Origin: Adenanthera pavonina
Lineage: Eukaryota > Streptophyta > Magnoliopsida > Fabales > Fabaceae
DNA: 64,000 nucleotides
Direction of reading: 5' to 3'
Assembly (NCBI GenBank): GCA_026686845.1
Contig: JAIVEN010000013.1
Span: 2,252,001 to 2,316,000 of the forward strand
The notes beneath the pieces were generated by a model. It searched no databases. It was not told the DNA's origin and worked only from the letters and a program-made list of their open reading frames with translations. The position numbers and the translations under genes are program-made. This document shows positions 1-10,428 of the stretch, one piece after another. Position 1 is the first letter of the stretch. Each line of letters begins with the position of its first letter.

Positions 1-904
1 AAATATTGATTATCACATTTGGCTAATCAGTCATATTGAACCTGAAAATTAATTCTGTCAAATTTTTAAACAGAAATTTCTATAAAGCTGCTGCTGCATG
101 GATGATTCAAAACTTGTTCAAATTTGGTCATCATGTTTGGCCGCACCTTATATGAGAAAAAGACAAAATTCAGCAACTCATGACCAATAATGCCCAGAAA
201 CAGAGTATACTAATTTGGTTGCCCAGTACATCTTCCCTCTCTTCACAACGAATTTTTTTAGAGTGTAGAACCTAATGACCACTTCAGATTATAACTCAGT
301 TTTACTTCACAGACTAATCTAGCCTAATTACCAACAAGAAATACCGCGTATTCCTAAAACAAAATGTCATGCCTTCACTAGGGTTTGCTAATTCACACAA
401 AGGAATATAACATGCCATAACTGATAGAACAAATGGAAGAATAGTCGTACCTCGGGATCACTGTACAAGATGAAGTTTGGTGATGGAGCAGTGAACTCAA
501 CCTCGACCAATTAATTGTGAAAATTCGACACTCGAAGACGATGTGCCATTCAATGCTCACGAACTCAGAACCTACGAACCTTTAACCTCGACCAAATAAT
601 CGCCAACTGACTGCTCACGAACTCAGAGACTTAGAGACGACGGAGTAGAGCACTCGGAACCTCTGAACTCACGGGGTAGAAGATTTTCAACGCCAAATCC
701 AGTAGCAATGTCATGAACTTGGAGACTTGAACACCACGACGCAGATGATTTTCACCGAAACTGGAGCAAAGAACTGACCGCGGAGACTCGAAAACGATGG
801 TTGCAAAATGTGTTGCCTTTTGAGAAAATGACATTAGGGCTTCGCGTGCGTGCATTTTTGAGATTTTGACACAAAAGGGTCCGCGTCGGTGCATTTTTTA
901 ATTG
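1..904. other. Unassigned sequence left of the first TIR-like block
   Basis: No convincing gene is visible. The 87-codon minus-strand frame at 631-894 has no recognisable domain. Because a block like the right end of MULE-B follows at 905-1075 in the same orientation, this stretch may be the interior of another Mutator-like element that extends out of the window. That is inference only. Confidence 0.3.
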
Positions 905-1075
905 AGCCGTGTGTGCGTTTTTGTTTCTAAAAGTGAAGGTAAATTTTGTCTACATGATTTTATTTTTATCCCAGTGCAGGACCCGGGGACTTGGAAAAGA
1001 TTACACAAATTAGGATCACTAATTTGTCATTATGTGTCTTGGAAGGTCCCTAAATGTCTTTTCCCCCCCAGCAAA
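905..1075 (+). repeat. MULE right-end (TIR-like) block, copy of the MULE-B end
   Basis: This block is nearly identical to 26668-26822. Shared landmarks in order are the GTGAAGGT, ATTTTTATCCCA, GGACTTGG, ATTACACAAATTAGGATC and TTGGAAGGTCC words. Similarity stops after TAAATGTCTTTT in both copies, as expected at an element terminus. The orientation is that of a right end, so its element would lie to the left. It directly abuts the left TIR of MULE-A. Confidence 0.6.
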
Positions 1076-1135
1076 TTAGGGACTCTTTCCATACTGAGGT
1101 ATCATCGTCCAACGTTGGTGTATCAATTTTACAAT

Positions 1136-1280
1136 GGGAAAAAGACAATTTAGTACCCCATCCATAAACAATGACAATTTAGTACCCCCAATTTAATAAA
1201 TCACTAACAAATACCCAGGTACCTCATTGGGATAAAAATAAAACCTAATGAACAACATTACCCCTGGAGTTAAGTCATAA
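1136..1280 (+). repeat. Left terminal inverted repeat of MULE-A
   Basis: Begins GGGAAAAAGACAATTTAGTA and pairs as an inverted repeat with 4513-4660 over its whole length. Shared words include AAAAGACAATTTA, GATAAAAATAAAAC and GAGTTAAGTCAT. Plant MULE ends often start with GGG followed by an A-rich run and CAATTTAG. Confidence 0.75.
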
Positions 1281-1289
1281 AAAAGCACA

Positions 1290-2300
1290 ATAGGCATACC
1301 TCCATTCCCAAGTAGTTAAAAAAAAATTCCCAAGTGCTCCAAACTAAAATCCCAAGTGGGTGTAACTGGATTCTCAGGTGGACAATTCTGAATTCCATGG
1401 TGCTTCGAAGTACATTCCCAACTGGGCATTCCTCCATTCCTAAGTGGTCAAAACTAAATTCCTAGGTACTCCGAACTAAATTTCCAAGTGGCGTAACTAG
1501 ATTCCCAGGGGGACAATTGTGAATCCTGTGGTATTTCGAACTTCATTTCCAACTAGGCATACCTCTATTCCCTAGTGGTCTAAACTAAATTCCCAGGTGC
1601 TTCCAACTATATTTCCAAGTGGGCGTAACTGGATTCCCAGGTGGACAATTATGAATTCCATGGTGTTCGAACTACATTCTCAACTGGGCATACCTTCATT
1701 CCCAAGTAGTTAAAACTAAATTCTTAGGTGCTCCGAACTAAATTCCCAAGTGGACGTAAGTGGATTCCCAGGTGGATAATTGTAAATCCCATTGTGCTTC
1801 AAACTATATTCCCAACTGGGCATACCTCAATTCCCAAGTGGCCAAAACTAAATTCTTAGGTGCTTCAAACTAAATTTCCAAGTGGGTGTAATTGGATTCT
1901 CAAGTGGACAATTGTGAATCCTATGGTGCTTTAAACTTTATTCCCAGCTGGGCATACCTCTATTCCCAAGTGGTCAAAACTAAATTCCCAGATGCTCTCA
2001 ACTATATTCCCAAGTGGGCGATAGAGGTATGCCCAGCTGGAAATTTTGTTTTGACCACTTGGGAATAGATGTATGCCCAGTTGGGAATGTAGTTTGAAGC
2101 ACCACAGAATTCACAATTGTCCGCTTGGGAATTCAATTATGCCCTATTGGGAATTTAGTTCGGAGCACCTGGGAATTTATTTCTAACCACTCAAAATAGT
2201 TCCACCTGGGAATTCAAACTTGATCAACTGGGAATTTTGTTCTTACTACTTGGGATTATAGTTTTATCCACATGGGAATTCAGTTTTAACCACTACGAAA
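1290..2300. repeat. Subterminal tandem array of MULE-A with orientation switch
   Basis: Short units of about 20-25 bp containing ATTCCCAAGTGG / ATTCCCAGGTG are grouped into a longer period of roughly 120-130 bp, marked by recurring GGCATACCTC. At about 2023-2030 the units switch to the reverse complement (CACTTGGGAAT, GAGGTATGCCCAG), so the two halves could fold back on each other. There is no coding potential. Confidence 0.8.
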
Positions 2301-3056
2301 TAATTGTCAGTTCACAAGGCAAATTTATGTAAGTGTAGACATCAATCAACACATGCATGCACATTGAATTATGACAAACAACTTACAGTTCTTCAACTTG
2401 TATGTATTCAACTTGCATATGTATCATTCGTACATATATGATACTTACAAAGACAACATTCCTACATCAAAGGTAGTCCTACCAATTTACAAGTTATCAT
2501 TCATACATGTTTAGTACCCATGTCCCCAAAATATATTCCTATCACCTATCTATATGCAGTACTCATCTCCAAAAATTTGACTTCCTCACAAGTCCCAACA
2601 TTGGCCGTGGTACAGGCACACTTTGTGTTGCACAAGGTAAAGTATTGACTTCCTCTTAACAAGGATTCTCATCCTCCACAAAAGTATTCCCTGGCTCCTA
2701 AGAAGGAGAATCATTTAATGAGAATCCTATTATAGCATTTATCCTACATTCACAAACAATCACAGTACATTACAACAAATTATTGATTGGACTTAGCTTC
2801 AAAAAAATTCCAATTTCATACAACTAAATTTCCATGACAGATATTCAGAAGTCCCAACTCTATATAACTATTTTCAACATTCCATGTCTTATTTAATCAA
2901 CATTGAAAAAATGTTCAAAGTTCAATTGATTGAATTCCCAACTAAGAAATTCAGAATTTCCAACTGGTTCTACCTATTTTCAGTAGTCTAAATATTATTC
3001 ATTATTGTCATTTTATTCCACAACTCAGGTATGACTAAACATCTAACCAAGAAAAC

Positions 3057-3353
3057 TTACCCTTCTGAATGTTCCATCAGCATCTCTACACTTTCATTTA
3101 TGTTCCCACCAGTGTATACATGTGCAAATTCATCATTGAACCTTATCAATTTTTGAACTCCTTCATTGTTTGTAAGATCTATAAATGTTTTATAATCAAA
3201 CTTTACTGTATACTTCACCTCAACTCTGTTAAATTCATTACCTGTTATCGATGCTATTATTCTCAACAACTTGCGATGCGTCATGCCTTCTCTTAACAAC
3301 TCATCATTTATTCTCCCTCCCTCATATTGAATCCTACCTTGCATATCTTTCAC
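3057..3353 (-). pseudogene. Transposase N-terminal fragment in MULE-A
   Basis: A 98-codon minus-strand frame with GRIQYEGG near the start, LLREGMT, VKYTVKFDYKTF and AHVYTGGN. This resembles the N-terminal domain that precedes the DNA-binding zinc finger in plant MuDR-type transposases. The same protein segment is found, broken, in MULE-B at 25530-25850. The rest of the transposase is missing from this element, so the fragment cannot make an active enzyme. The family call rests on similarity to MULE-B and on general knowledge of MULE proteins. Confidence 0.55.
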
Positions 3354-3492
3354 AAATTGTCCCCCAAAGTGAAAATAACAAAATACTACTTTTAATTAAC
3401 TACTTGCCATCTCTGAATCAACATTGCAAGAAGTAACTATCTATTTGTTATAACTGATTTTACCAAGATGAAATCATCTATCATAACAACTA

Positions 3493-3776
3493 CTCCCTCC
3501 AGTCCAAAATATAAGAGATTTTCTAGAATGTTTCTTTGGTCTATAATATAAGGTATTATGTAATCTTTAGTAATAATTTGCCTTTTTTGTCCCTATTCAT
3601 TGATGACCAGTCTCGTAACTTGTAATGAAAAAGAGTGAAAACAACTTTAATTATTGATAATTAATAAGGGTAAAAATGGGATGTTGAGTTTTTTTTGAGA
3701 AATTTAAGAATGTAACTAACTTTCCTTAATATGCGTGAAGTAGTTGGAAACCCCTTATATTTTGAACCAGAGGGAG
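3493..3776. mobile_element. Stowaway-like MITE nested in MULE-A
   Basis: 284 bp flanked by TA on both sides (3491-3492 and 3777-3778), with inverted ends CTCCCTCCAGTCCAAAATAT and the matching ATATTTTGAACCAGAGGGAG. The homologous position in MULE-B (about 25955) lacks the insert and reads straight through, an empty-site control. The TA target and CTCCCTCC ends are typical of plant Tc1/mariner Stowaway MITEs. Confidence 0.85.
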
Positions 3777-4512
3777 TATTTATTAACCCACAATTCCCAA
3801 CTAAAAATTTCAATCATCTTCAACTATACTAACTAAGTAAGAGCGGATTATAGTATTTATTAATAATATAACCCCATAAGCCAATAGTTGCTACGGACTA
3901 CAACAACAACAACAAAATTTTAGTTTACAAGAAAGTTTAGTTTTCAGCAAAATTTTCATGTACGTAACAAAAATTTCCAATTGACACTTGCATAATTTCA
4001 TACCTCTCATATCAGTTTTCAGTATTCCTCCATACTGTGATTTAGAAAAAAAATTAAGTTTAGTAAAAACATCACACACTGTTCATGAGTTCATAAGCCA
4101 TCTAAAGTATGATCATATGTAGTATTAACAAAATAGTAAGCTGTGCAAAACAAATGGTAGTGCTTTACCCAATGTTTTACCCAGAACAAACCAATGTTTA
4201 TGAGCAAAGAAGAAACAAATGATGTAGCAAGAACACAGAATAACAATATGAAAGGATTGATGTATGTTTCACCACAGGGGCACAATAGAAGAACAAGATG
4301 ACACGAATGATGTATTTTTCAGTAGAGAGGCACAATACAAGAACAAGACAGAAGGAATCATGACAGAGACAGATGAAAAAAATAATATTGCCTTACCCAA
4401 CACCACCTGACGACAACACCAATTTGCGGGAGAAGATTTTCACGCCTTGAGAGCTACCCTTTATGGACTTTCCAGGAAGAGTTTCTGTTCGGCTTGCCCA
4501 TTGTACGTGATT

Positions 4513-4660
4513 TCTCATGACTTAACTCTAGAAGTAATATTGTCCATTGAGTTTTATTTTTATCTCAATAAAATACATGGACATTTATTGATGATTTGTT
4601 AAATTGAAAGTATTAAATTATTATTATTTATGGAAAGGGGTAGTAAATTGTCTTTTACCC
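4513..4660 (-). repeat. Right terminal inverted repeat of MULE-A
   Basis: The reverse complement starts GGGTAAAAGACAATTTACTA and follows 1136-1280 with scattered mismatches and small indels for about 148 bp. It is diverged but related to the MULE-B right end through the shared GTTTTATTTTTATC core. Confidence 0.75.
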
Positions 4661-4815
4661 TGGGGGCGGGTGCATAATCAATCAGGTAATCCCGACCACA
4701 TTTGTTATATTTTCCTGCAATCTTCGAAAACCACATGTTCTCTCTGCTTCTTTCTGTTTGAGTTCCTCAGAGTGAGTGTGAATCTTTCTTCTTTCCTTCA
4801 GAGGGAGACGGAGCG

Positions 4816-7800
4816 ATGGTCTTCATTGTGCCGCCCAATCACAAAACTCTAGCCCTAGATCTTGACCCTAAGACGACCTCCCTCCATGCCTTAAAGCTCG
4901 CTATCCAGCAAAATTCCGACATATCCATCTCCCATCAACGTTTATTCCTTTCGCACAGTCTCCGATTGCTTAGCGACAATGATTCCCTTCTGATCTCCGA
5001 TCTCGGAGTTCGACCTTATTCCACTTTAACTCTTCACGTGCCCTTCTTTGGCGGCACTCAACCTCCCACCCTTCCCAAGCCTCGATTTGATTTCCTCAAC
5101 TCCAAGCCGCCTCCAAATTATGTTGCTGGTCTTGGACGTGGTGCCACTGGGTTTACCACCCGTTCCGATATCGGGCCTGCTCGTGCGGCTCCTGACCTCC
5201 CCGATAGGTCGGCCACCACCATTGGCGGTGCTGCCCCTGCGGCGGCTGGCAGGGGGGTAGGGAAGGGTGGTGAAGATGATGAAGATGATGAAGGGGATGA
5301 TAAAGGCTACGATGAGAATCAGAAGTTTGATGAGTTTGAAGGGAATGATGTGGGGTTGTTTGCTTCGGCCGAGTACGATGAGGATGATAAGGAGGCTGAT
5401 GCTGTGTGGGAAGCCATTGACAAGAGAATGGATTCAAGGAGGAAGGATAGAAGAGAAGCAAGGTTGAAGCAGGAGATAGAGAAGTATCGGGCGTCCAACC
5501 CAAAGATTACCGAGCAGTTTGCGGATTTGAAACGTAAATTGCATACCATGTCTGCACAAGAGTGGGATAGTATACCGGAGATTGGGGATTATTCTTTGAG
5601 GAATAAGAAGAAAAAGTTCGAGAGTTTTGTGCCGGTGCCTGATACTCTTCTTGAGAAGGCTAGACAGGAGCAGGAACATGTTACAGCATTGGATCCCAAA
5701 AGTAGGTCAGCTGGTGGTACTGAGACTCCATGGGCACAAACTCCGGTCACAGATTTAACTGCGGTTGGTGAGGGTAGAGGTACTGTGTTGTCTTTGAAGT
5801 TGGATAGGCTCTCAGATTCAGTTTCAGGGTTGACTGTTGTGGACCCGAAGGGGTATCTGACTGATCTTAAGAGTATGAAAATAACAAGTGATGCAGAGAT
5901 TTCAGATATCAAGAAGGCTAGGTTGCTACTTAAGAGTGTTACACAGACAAATCCTAAACACCCTCCTGGTTGGATTGCCGCTGCAAGGTTGGAAGAAGTG
6001 GCTGGCAAGATTCAGGCAGCGAGGCAGTTGATTCAGAGAGGTTGTGAGGAGTGTCCCAAGAATGAAGATGTGTGGTTGGAGGCTTGTAGGCTAGCAAATC
6101 CAGAAGATGCCAAGGCTGTTATAGCTAGGGGTGTGAAGTCGATCCCTAATTCTGTGAAGCTGTGGATGCAAGCAGCAAAATTGGAACATGATGATGTGAA
6201 CAAGAGTAGGGTATTGAGGAAAGGGTTAGAGCACATTCCTGATTCCGTTAGGCTGTGGAAGGCAGTAGTGGAGCTTGCTAGTGAAGAAGATGCAAGGCTC
6301 TTGCTTCACAGAGCTGTGGAATGTTGCCCTTTGCATGTTGAATTGTGGCTAGCACTTGCAAGGCTGGAAACTTATGAAAGTGCTAAGAAGGTTCTGAATA
6401 GGGCGAGAGAGAGGTTATCAAAGGAGCGAGCCATATGGATAACAGCTGCAAAGTTAGAAGAAGCTAATGGCAATACTTCCATGGTTGGTAAAATTATTGA
6501 AAGAGGTATTAGGGCTTTGCAAAGAGAAGGTGTGACTATTGATAGAGAAGATTGGATGAAGGAAGCTGAGGCTGCTGAACGTGCAGGATCTGTTGCAACT
6601 TGCCAGGCAATAATTCACAATACAGTTGGAATTGGTGTGGAAGAAGAAGATAGGAAGAGGACATGGATTGCTGATGCTGAAGAGTGCAAGAAAAGGGGTT
6701 GTATTGAAACAGCGAGAGCTATATATGCTCATGCCCTGACTGTCTTCTTAACTAAGAAGAGCATATGGCTCAAAGCAGCGCAGCTTGAAAAAAGTCATGG
6801 AACCAGGGAATCCCTTGATGCTTTACTTCGTAAAGCAGTTACATACAGACCACAGGCTGAAGTTCTTTGGCTGATGGGTGCAAAAGAGAAGTGGCTTGCT
6901 GGGGATGTGCCTGCAGCTCGCGCAATCCTCCAAGAAGCTTATGCTGCCATTCCCAATTCTGAGGAAATATGGTTAGCTGCTTTCAAATTGGAATTTGAAA
7001 ATCATGAACCTGAGAGAGCTAGAATGCTGTTGGCTAAAGCTCGTGAGAGAGGAGGTACGGAAAGAGTATGGATGAAATCCGCAATTGTTGAGAGAGAACT
7101 GGGAAATATTGATGAGGAAAGAAGGTTGTTAGATGAAGGGCTGAAGCTTTTCCCTTCATTTTTCAAATTGTGGCTGATGCTTGGCCAGCTTGAGGAACGA
7201 CTTGCTCAGGCATCTAAACAGCTTGATAAGCATGAGGAACAACTTGAGCACTTGAAGGAAGCTAAGAAAGTTTATGAGTCTGGACTGAAAAACTGTCCTA
7301 ATTGTATTCCTCTATGGCTCTCTCTTGCGAAACTTGAAGAGGAGATGAATGGACTGAGTAAAGCTCGTGCAGTTCTAACCATGGCTAGGAAGAAGAATTC
7401 TCAGAACCCTGAACTCTGGCTAGCTGCCGTTAGAACAGAATTGAAGCATGGAAATAAGAAGGAAGCTGATATTCTGATGGCAAAAGCACTGCAAGAGTGT
7501 CCAAACAGTGGTATTTTGTGGGCAATGTCAATTGAGATGGTTCCTCGTCCCCAGCGTAAAAGCAAGAGTATGGATGCTCTCAAGAAATGTGATCATGATC
7601 CTCACGTCATTGCTGCTGTGGCAAAGCTATTCTGGCATGACAGGAAGGTGGACAAAGCTAGGACTTGGCTGAATAGGGCAGTGACTCTAGCTCCTGATAT
7701 TGGGGATTTCTGGGCCTTGTACCATAAATTTGAACTTCAGCATGGAACTGAGGAGAACCAGAAGGAAGTATTGAAAAGGTGTGTTGCTGCTGAACCAAAA

Positions 7801-7932
7801 CATGGTGAGAAATGGCAATCAATCTCGAAGGCAGTGGAGAACTCTCACCAGCCAACGGAAGCCATTTTGAAGAAAGTTGTGGTTTTACTTGGGAAGGAAG
7901 AGAATGCAGCTGAAAATAGTACTAAACCCTGA
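4816..7932 (+). CDS. STA1: STA1/PRP6-type pre-mRNA-processing factor 6
   Basis: A single uninterrupted 1038-residue frame. Residues 1-80 form a ubiquitin-like fold segment. About 80-140 is the PRP1/PRP6 N-terminal region (KPRFDFLNSKPPPNYVAGLG then GRGATGFTTRSD), followed by an acidic stretch. From about residue 360 to the end run helical HAT/TPR-like repeats with recurring W and A residues (for example PKNEDVWLEACRL, IPNSVKLWMQAAKLE). This is the U5 snRNP protein that bridges the tri-snRNP, so it acts in the nucleus in spliceosome assembly. In Arabidopsis the homologue STABILIZED1 is likewise intronless and about 1030 residues, and affects cold tolerance and mRNA stability. The ATG at 4816 is chosen because it starts the ubiquitin-like domain. 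Only 155 bp separate it from the MULE-A terminus, so its upstream control region is unusually short or lies within the transposon. Confidence 0.95.
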   Translation: MVFIVPPNHKTLALDLDPKTTSLHALKLAIQQNSDISISHQRLFLSHSLRLLSDNDSLLISDLGVRPYSTLTLHVPFFGGTQPPTLPKPRFDFLNSKPPPNYVAGLGRGATGFTTRSDIGPARAAPDLPDRSATTIGGAAPAAAGRGVGKGGEDDEDDEGDDKGYDENQKFDEFEGNDVGLFASAEYDEDDKEADAVWEAIDKRMDSRRKDRREARLKQEIEKYRASNPKITEQFADLKRKLHTMSAQEWDSIPEIGDYSLRNKKKKFESFVPVPDTLLEKARQEQEHVTALDPKSRSAGGTETPWAQTPVTDLTAVGEGRGTVLSLKLDRLSDSVSGLTVVDPKGYLTDLKSMKITSDAEISDIKKARLLLKSVTQTNPKHPPGWIAAARLEEVAGKIQAARQLIQRGCEECPKNEDVWLEACRLANPEDAKAVIARGVKSIPNSVKLWMQAAKLEHDDVNKSRVLRKGLEHIPDSVRLWKAVVELASEEDARLLLHRAVECCPLHVELWLALARLETYESAKKVLNRARERLSKERAIWITAAKLEEANGNTSMVGKIIERGIRALQREGVTIDREDWMKEAEAAERAGSVATCQAIIHNTVGIGVEEEDRKRTWIADAEECKKRGCIETARAIYAHALTVFLTKKSIWLKAAQLEKSHGTRESLDALLRKAVTYRPQAEVLWLMGAKEKWLAGDVPAARAILQEAYAAIPNSEEIWLAAFKLEFENHEPERARMLLAKARERGGTERVWMKSAIVERELGNIDEERRLLDEGLKLFPSFFKLWLMLGQLEERLAQASKQLDKHEEQLEHLKEAKKVYESGLKNCPNCIPLWLSLAKLEEEMNGLSKARAVLTMARKKNSQNPELWLAAVRTELKHGNKKEADILMAKALQECPNSGILWAMSIEMVPRPQRKSKSMDALKKCDHDPHVIAAVAKLFWHDRKVDKARTWLNRAVTLAPDIGDFWALYHKFELQHGTEENQKEVLKRCVAAEPKHGEKWQSISKAVENSHQPTEAILKKVVVLLGKEENAAENSTKP

Positions 7933-8577
7933 ATAGCAGACTAGTAGCTTCATAGCTTTTACTGTTTTAGATGATGTAATGGAACGTAGCGTTTAGTCGT
8001 GACCTCCGGTTGTATCTCATGTATTTTTTGGGGCTGCTGCGAAAGTTATATTGATGACTGGTTTCTGATATGAAATTGGCAAATTGGATTGAAAGAACCT
8101 CAGTAACTCCTAGAACGGTGTATCTGATCAGAGTATCATTTCAAATATTTGTATGAACTGATGACGTGTAAAGTAAGTATCGAGAATAGTATCCAAAACT
8201 CAATGAATTCAGCTTTTGAGAGTATGATGGTAATTTTGCAAGTTGTTGCCAGAATTTCATGGCTAGACTGTTATTTTCGTCTTTTCTCTTGGACACGCTC
8301 AATAATTGTAAAATTAACTTTGTAAGAAGGTAAAAACCATTTTTGTATAATTTCTTTGTGGACAGTTTTTCTTAACCTATACTAACAATTAACCTTGCTT
8401 CTGAGTTATGGTCTTTACTAGATGTCTTTTTCTATTGTGAATAAACATATTGTTACTTCCTGAGAATTCTCTCTCTTTTACGTTTCAGTTATTTTACTTT
8501 TGGGGCCAAGTTTATATTTCAATTTCTTGGTTAGTTTATTTGAGATATTTCTTGGCTTTATGTTAATTTTTCTGCAG
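7933..8577. other. STA1 3' region and spacer
   Basis: Probably holds the STA1 3' UTR (AT-rich, with several possible AATAAA-like signals). No open frame or repeat recognised. Confidence 0.4.
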
Positions 8578-8692
8578 GATTATTGTTCTGCTGAGGCTGC
8601 TGCCCAAGGGTGATAGTTTCAATTTGCATTTGGGGGAACACGTGGGGTTGGTAGATGCTTGTTTCCATGATCTAATTCTCATTGAGGACAAG
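8578..8692 (+). pseudogene. Orphan exon-like fragment, unidentified
   Basis: A 115-bp stretch preceded by a pyrimidine-rich run ending TTTTTCTGCAG and followed by GTATAA, that is, good acceptor and donor sites. Read in the second frame it gives 38 codons with protein-like composition (LLPKGDSFNLHLGEHVG, then HDLILIEDK). I do not recognise the family. No neighbouring exon is visible: the DUF241 3' relic begins only 20 bp downstream. It may be a remnant exon of a lost gene or a captured piece. Confidence 0.4.
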
Positions 8693-8712
8693 GTATAACT
8701 TTTTACTGATTT

Positions 8713-8742
8713 GTTTCCCTTCTCTTCATCTTCAACCACTAG
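8713..8742 (+). pseudogene. 3'-end relic of a DUF241 gene
   Basis: Ten codons ending in a stop (VSLLFIFNH) match the last codons of the intact gene at 10429-11286 (VSLLNIFNH). The following 170 bp also match its 3' flank, including CCATGAG.GT and TTTGATCATCTGTCTTC. The rest of this copy is gone, leaving the left-hand boundary of the tandem duplication. Confidence 0.75.
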
Positions 8743-10428
8743 TTAGAGAAGATATTTAGGATAACTATGGACAATCAGAGTTCAATATTTTCCCATGAGA
8801 GTCTCATTCTTATTCATAAATTTCTTATACGAGATGTATATTATCTTTGTATTACATTATAGCTATTTAATGATTTGATCATCTGTCTTCGTTCCTACCC
8901 TGCATATTTTAGTTTTTCATTTTTTTTGTTAATAGTACTATAATTTTTTTCCCATTTTATTTTGCAAAGTGACCTCCGTAAATTTGAATTGAAAAGTAGA
9001 AGGTAGAATATTCTGTGTCATTTTATTAATTAATCTGTATAAAAATCTGGGTTTAGTTTTATACATGGTTTCATTTCTGCCACAACCAGAGAGAATGAAT
9101 ATGAAGGATGGAGTTAAATCATTCAAGTCAATTCGAATTAAAGCATCCATATCAAATTTTATTGCACATACATGAATGAGTCACTTCAAATTTTATATGC
9201 TGTAATTGCAATAAACAATGTGGCGGTTATCTTATAAGGACAAGTCAATAGGATTCTGAGTTGGGTTGTTCCTCTGCAAGAGACACGGTCATAAAATTTC
9301 TTAGATTAAGTCTACATCTGAATCTAAGTCAATTAGTCTTCCTTGCTACGTGGTGTAATTAAATCAGTCAGCATTAATATTATTAACTTTGTTACTGACT
9401 CCCCCTCCTTTAAAGCTCACAGGTCACAGCTGAGAACTCGAGTCTCTTCAGTCTACACCATTTCAAACTACTTAAAACTATATCCATAAAGGAAAACCTG
9501 TTTTCAATTTTTCCCAATTCCCAAGGATATTGACAGTATTCCGTGATTTATGAATGAATGTTGTTTCTTCAAAAGTTGAAATTCTCATCCAACAATGAAG
9601 AAGGACTATAATATTACTAATGGTGCAGTAATAGAGGCAGAGTTCAGGTAAGGATTAAGTGGATGGCTCGAAACAAAGGCAAAGAGAGTAAAATATCTCA
9701 GCAATAGAAGCCATCCTGGCATGCCACCTGTAACAAACACCTCGTCCTGTGAGTATATTTTTTTTTTGTTGGCATCAAAATGAACAATAGTCGCACTTGT
9801 CCTTTTCCTCAAATTTCACGTGTTTTTTGTGAGTTTTTTTTAATGAATTAATGTTTTTTTATTGCTCTATCATTACATTAATATTCAACTCGTTTTATTG
9901 ATTCATTGTTCCTAAACTAATGGACATTGAATTGGGAAAACTGTATAAACATCAGATCCATATTTGACCAACCTTTGATTGACATGTAGGGGCTTCTAGG
10001 CGTGCAAGTTCATTGAAACATCTCTTCCCACAGACAAAATATCCATGAATAATGCTCACTTCAATGGCTTGTCCTGTTGGAGCACACAGTTTGAGTTGTT
10101 ATATCTGCAGGATGTTAAGATGGAGGAGACAATGCAAGGGAATCCCATCTATGGAGCATGTATTCTTGTGATTTCCAAATCAAAAACTGATGAATTCGTT
10201 GGGAAGTTTGGTGTGTGGGCGGCATTCAGCAAACGATGCAATGGCAGCTCAAAGAATCACATCTAGATCATATCACTGCACGCTTACTTTTAGACATGTG
10301 AAAACAAAGTTTTTCTTCATGTCTCCCTCTGTTTGGTGGCTATATAAGGAGATGTTAACCTTGGAAACCCAAAGAGTTCAGAAAACATTGCTTATATCAT
10401 CTCCTAGCCTTCTGCTTTCTCAGAAGAA
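8743..10428. other. Duplicated intergenic unit upstream of DUF241 gene 1
   Basis: No gene seen. Several blocks recur in the same order at 11540-13228: a CATGGTTT..ATTCCTGTCAC-type block, TTTTATATGCT..ATTGCA, CTTATAAGGACAA, a GTTCCTCTGCAAGAGACA-type block, and a long block starting TCGTTTTATTGATTCATTG. The whole interval therefore belongs to one tandem duplication unit with gene 1. Confidence 0.6.
10341..10349 (+). promoter_or_regulatory. TATA box of DUF241 gene 1
   Basis: TATATAAGG lies 88 bp before the start codon, in a segment conserved upstream of gene 2 (GTCTCCCTCT followed by GGCTATATAAGGAG). Confidence 0.7.

Larger units (their letters stand above)
1136..4660 (-). mobile_element. MULE-A, non-autonomous Mutator-like element
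   Basis: A 3.5-kb element bounded by long terminal inverted repeats (1136-1280 and 4513-4660). From 2329 to 4500 it is co-linear with MULE-B (22868-26640), but the transposase core present in MULE-B (about 23.1-25.04 kb) is absent here: the homology jumps at about 2575. It keeps the transposase N-terminal segment (3057-3353, minus) and a tandem array like that of MULE-B. A MITE is inserted at 3493-3776. No clean 9-bp target duplication is visible at 1127-1135/4661-4669, so the element is old, rearranged, or its outer borders are slightly misplaced. It ends 155 bp upstream of the STA1/PRP6 start codon. Confidence 0.75.

Noticed and set aside
1127..1135. Possible 9-bp target duplication of MULE-A
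   Set aside because: The bases at 1127-1135 and 4661-4669 do not match, so no duplication is claimed.
5153..6732. Several antisense frames of 60-139 codons across STA1
   Set aside because: They are shadows of the STA1 coding strand with no signatures of their own.
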